64,000 nucleotides of DNA from Lamellibrachia satsuma. Taxonomy: Eukaryota; Annelida; Polychaeta; Sabellida; Siboglinidae. The notes under the pieces were generated by a model that saw only the letters and a list, made by a program, of their open reading frames with translations, was not told the origin of the DNA and ran no database searches. The DNA lies in NCBI GenBank assembly GCA_033239005.1, contig BSQZ01000004.1:14231507-14295506 (forward strand), read 5' to 3'. Below are positions 51,700 through 64,000 of this stretch, piece after piece. A program made the translations under genes and the position numbers. Position 1 is the stretch's first letter; each line of letters starts with the position of its first letter.

Positions 51700-52164
51700 G
51701 CTGTCTAAATAAACACGTCAGAGTCAACCAATTTGTAATTCATACATAATCCGCTGTATGTCGCCATATTCGCATTCGCACACGATGTAACCCGTGCAAT
51801 GTCGCCACCGACTCGCTCCATTGTTTTACCGTTGCTAACGCACTAGCGGATTATTACGCGCGTCGCCACTATTATATCGATGCCCGTAGGCAAGAAATCA
51901 TTGAAACGAAACGCCGTCTCGCCACATAGCAGCCGCGGGGCATTGTCCGAAGAATTGCTAGGAGATTTACGCCTTGGTTACCGCAAACCGCAGCCCTAGT
52001 CGTGTCACCACATCACACGTCCGGACCATGCTCGCGAACAATCGCGTCGTGTCTCACCGGCGACGACTGTGACTGAAGGTCCCTGGAAACAAACTGATAA
52101 CGTAGTAATTTTTGCCTCCCGCAGAGACTGTTGTCTGTCGTCTAGTCTCTTGGTTGCCGCCGCC
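51700..52164 (+). promoter_or_regulatory. CpG-rich promoter and 5' UTR of the NHL gene
   Basis: CpG density rises sharply between about 51780 and 52164 (for example CGCGCGTCGCC, CAGCCGCGGGGC, CCGGCGACGACTG). It ends in the start context GCCGCCGCCATGG. No clear TATA box is visible, so a CpG-island type promoter is likely. The minus-strand LINE ends about 100 bp upstream. Confidence 0.5.
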
Positions 52165-62801
<10,637 letters not shown>

Positions 62802-62947
62802 GACCGAACGACGCCCACCGCGATGCTGCTTCAGAAGCAGACACCCGTCTAACAAACAGACACATTTCTGCCTGGGACGTTATAGACCAAACATGAAATG
62901 TCCATTTATGATTTCCTCGTAGAAAAAATGCAATCTGGTGGAAAGAG

Positions 62948-62953
62948 AATAAA
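62948..62953 (+). terminator. Poly(A) signal AATAAA of the NHL gene
   Basis: AATAAA lies 147 bp after the stop codon, the only such signal close to the stop, giving a short 3' UTR. Confidence 0.6.
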
Positions 62954-62959
62954 TGATCT

Positions 62960-63834
62960 TTCAAATTCCGTCAAATTGACAGGTTTTCCCCAAATATGAA
63001 TATGACAAATAAGTAAAATTGACAACGACATGATAAGTTCCGCAGCCTGTCAGATGTGGCGTAAGAAAAAAGCATCGTTAATTATGTCTCAAGTTGTCCC
63101 CCTAGCTGACAGACTGAGAACCAGCGAGACCCTAGTGGATTAACGGGGAATCAAACCACGGTTTCGAGTTACACTCCACACAATCATTGTTGTAATTGGT
63201 CACTTGGTTACAGTATTCAAGTGAAGTTGTTTTACATAGTGAATTTTATTTTCTTCAAAGAAGAGAGTGTTGTTGATGTATTACGCAAGGCATATCATTT
63301 ATTCAGGTACGCCAACAAATGTGGAGTGATTTTAAAGAAATTACATTTAAATGTTGTGTCTCGTTTATTTTGGTGAGTATCTCCTATGAAAAACGGTTTA
63401 GTTGATGAACATCAGAACTTCCACAAAATATAGTAAACCTAATAATGTAATTGGTTAAGTTTACTAAAAAAAACGAGAAACAGTGTTACAAACGAAAAAT
63501 TAAAAAAGACATGTTTTGAAATAATGTGATTTTGAAGGAAACCTTCATTGTGATTACAAAATGGCTCTGATTTATATTTATTAGACAGAGAATGCGTTTA
63601 GTTCGACTACTAAGCTGACAACACGATTGGATTAATTATGGCTGTGTGCTTTCGCGCCAGGCGGCAATCAATAGAGCTATCTCCTTGTCGATTTATAACA
63701 TAGACTTGTATTGATAGGCGGTGCACATCAAGATGCAAGCCAGAGCCACAACACCAAGAAAACCTCGAACTACTGTAACAATTGTGTAAGTTTCACCAAT
63801 AAATATCCACATACGTTTACAGATGCTCTATTTA
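62960..63834. other. Intergenic DNA after the NHL gene, nothing recognised
   Basis: No open frame, array or RNA gene was recognised before the last dispersed-repeat copy. Confidence 0.4.
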
Positions 63835-64000
63835 TAGTAAAACTCCTTCCTCAACCGATTTAGCTCACTGCGAACCAGGTTCGTTGATGTTCAAGTTTGT
63901 AGTGTGTTTAAGTGTTTAAGTAGTAGTTTAAGTAGTATACGCAGTCGGTTTAATAAAGGAGCGCGTACGTTTATTAAAATCATCGAAATAACGGACTCTG
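63835..64000 (+). repeat. Unclassified dispersed repeat, cut by the window end
   Basis: Module A in full: AAAACTCCTTCCTCAACCGA, CCAGGTTCGTTGATGTTCAA, GTCGGTTTAATAAAGGAGCG, AAAATCATCGAAATAACGGA. Modules C and B would follow beyond base 64000. Confidence 0.7.

Overview
This window is animal nuclear DNA, most likely from a marine invertebrate. Evidence: genes split into short exons by GT-AG introns, CR1-type and other LINE retrotransposons, a Ty3/gypsy element, tRNA-derived SINEs, and a very high load of microsatellites and minisatellites. The background is AT-rich and the real exons and promoters are CpG-rich. Nothing seen here fixes the phylum. No bacterial operons, CRISPR arrays or intact viral genes are present.

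Two host genes can be supported. (1) A minus-strand gene of the PET-LIM (prickle/testin-like) family. Its Cys-rich exon lies at 26911-27005. Two candidate alternative first coding exons lie upstream at 29862-29933 and 38125-38205. Both end in phase 0, so either could splice to the Cys-rich exon. The PET and LIM exons were not found and are probably left of base 1. (2) A complete-looking plus-strand gene of three exons (52165-52266, 59285-59617, 62295-62801). It encodes a 313-residue protein that is essentially one six-bladed NHL beta-propeller without RING or B-box, with a strong Kozak start and a poly(A) signal at 62948.

Layout: 1-2620, decayed CR1-like LINE (ORF1 with SGNH-esterase remnants, ORF2 with two internal deletions). 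3.0-4.1 kb, tandem copies of an unclassified dispersed repeat that recurs at 33.2, 54.1 and 63.9 kb. 4.6-8.0 kb, four tandem arrays. 8-26 kb, mostly unannotatable AT-rich DNA with a CR1 tail and a LINE tail. 26.4-38.7 kb, 5' end of the PET-LIM gene and LINE fragments. 38.8-46.3 kb, low-complexity arrays and LINE 3' ends. 45.5-51.6 kb, a minus-strand LINE split by a 3.4 kb Ty3/gypsy element (46660-50082) with matching 5-bp target duplications. 51.7-62.95 kb, the NHL gene. Its 7 kb intron 1 holds a CR1 tail, a LINE tail, two SINE-like units, a 21-bp minisatellite, a 27-bp repeat, a CG/CA/TA compound microsatellite and a 1.8 kb 59-bp satellite.

The mobile elements tell a layered history: LINE insertions decayed, one was then hit by the Ty3 element, and simple repeats grew inside several of them. 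I found no convincing new gene system. The most interesting signals are the paired first exons of the PET-LIM gene, the higher-order 59-bp satellite with repeated E-box cores, the nested retroelement, and the unclassified dispersed repeat family.
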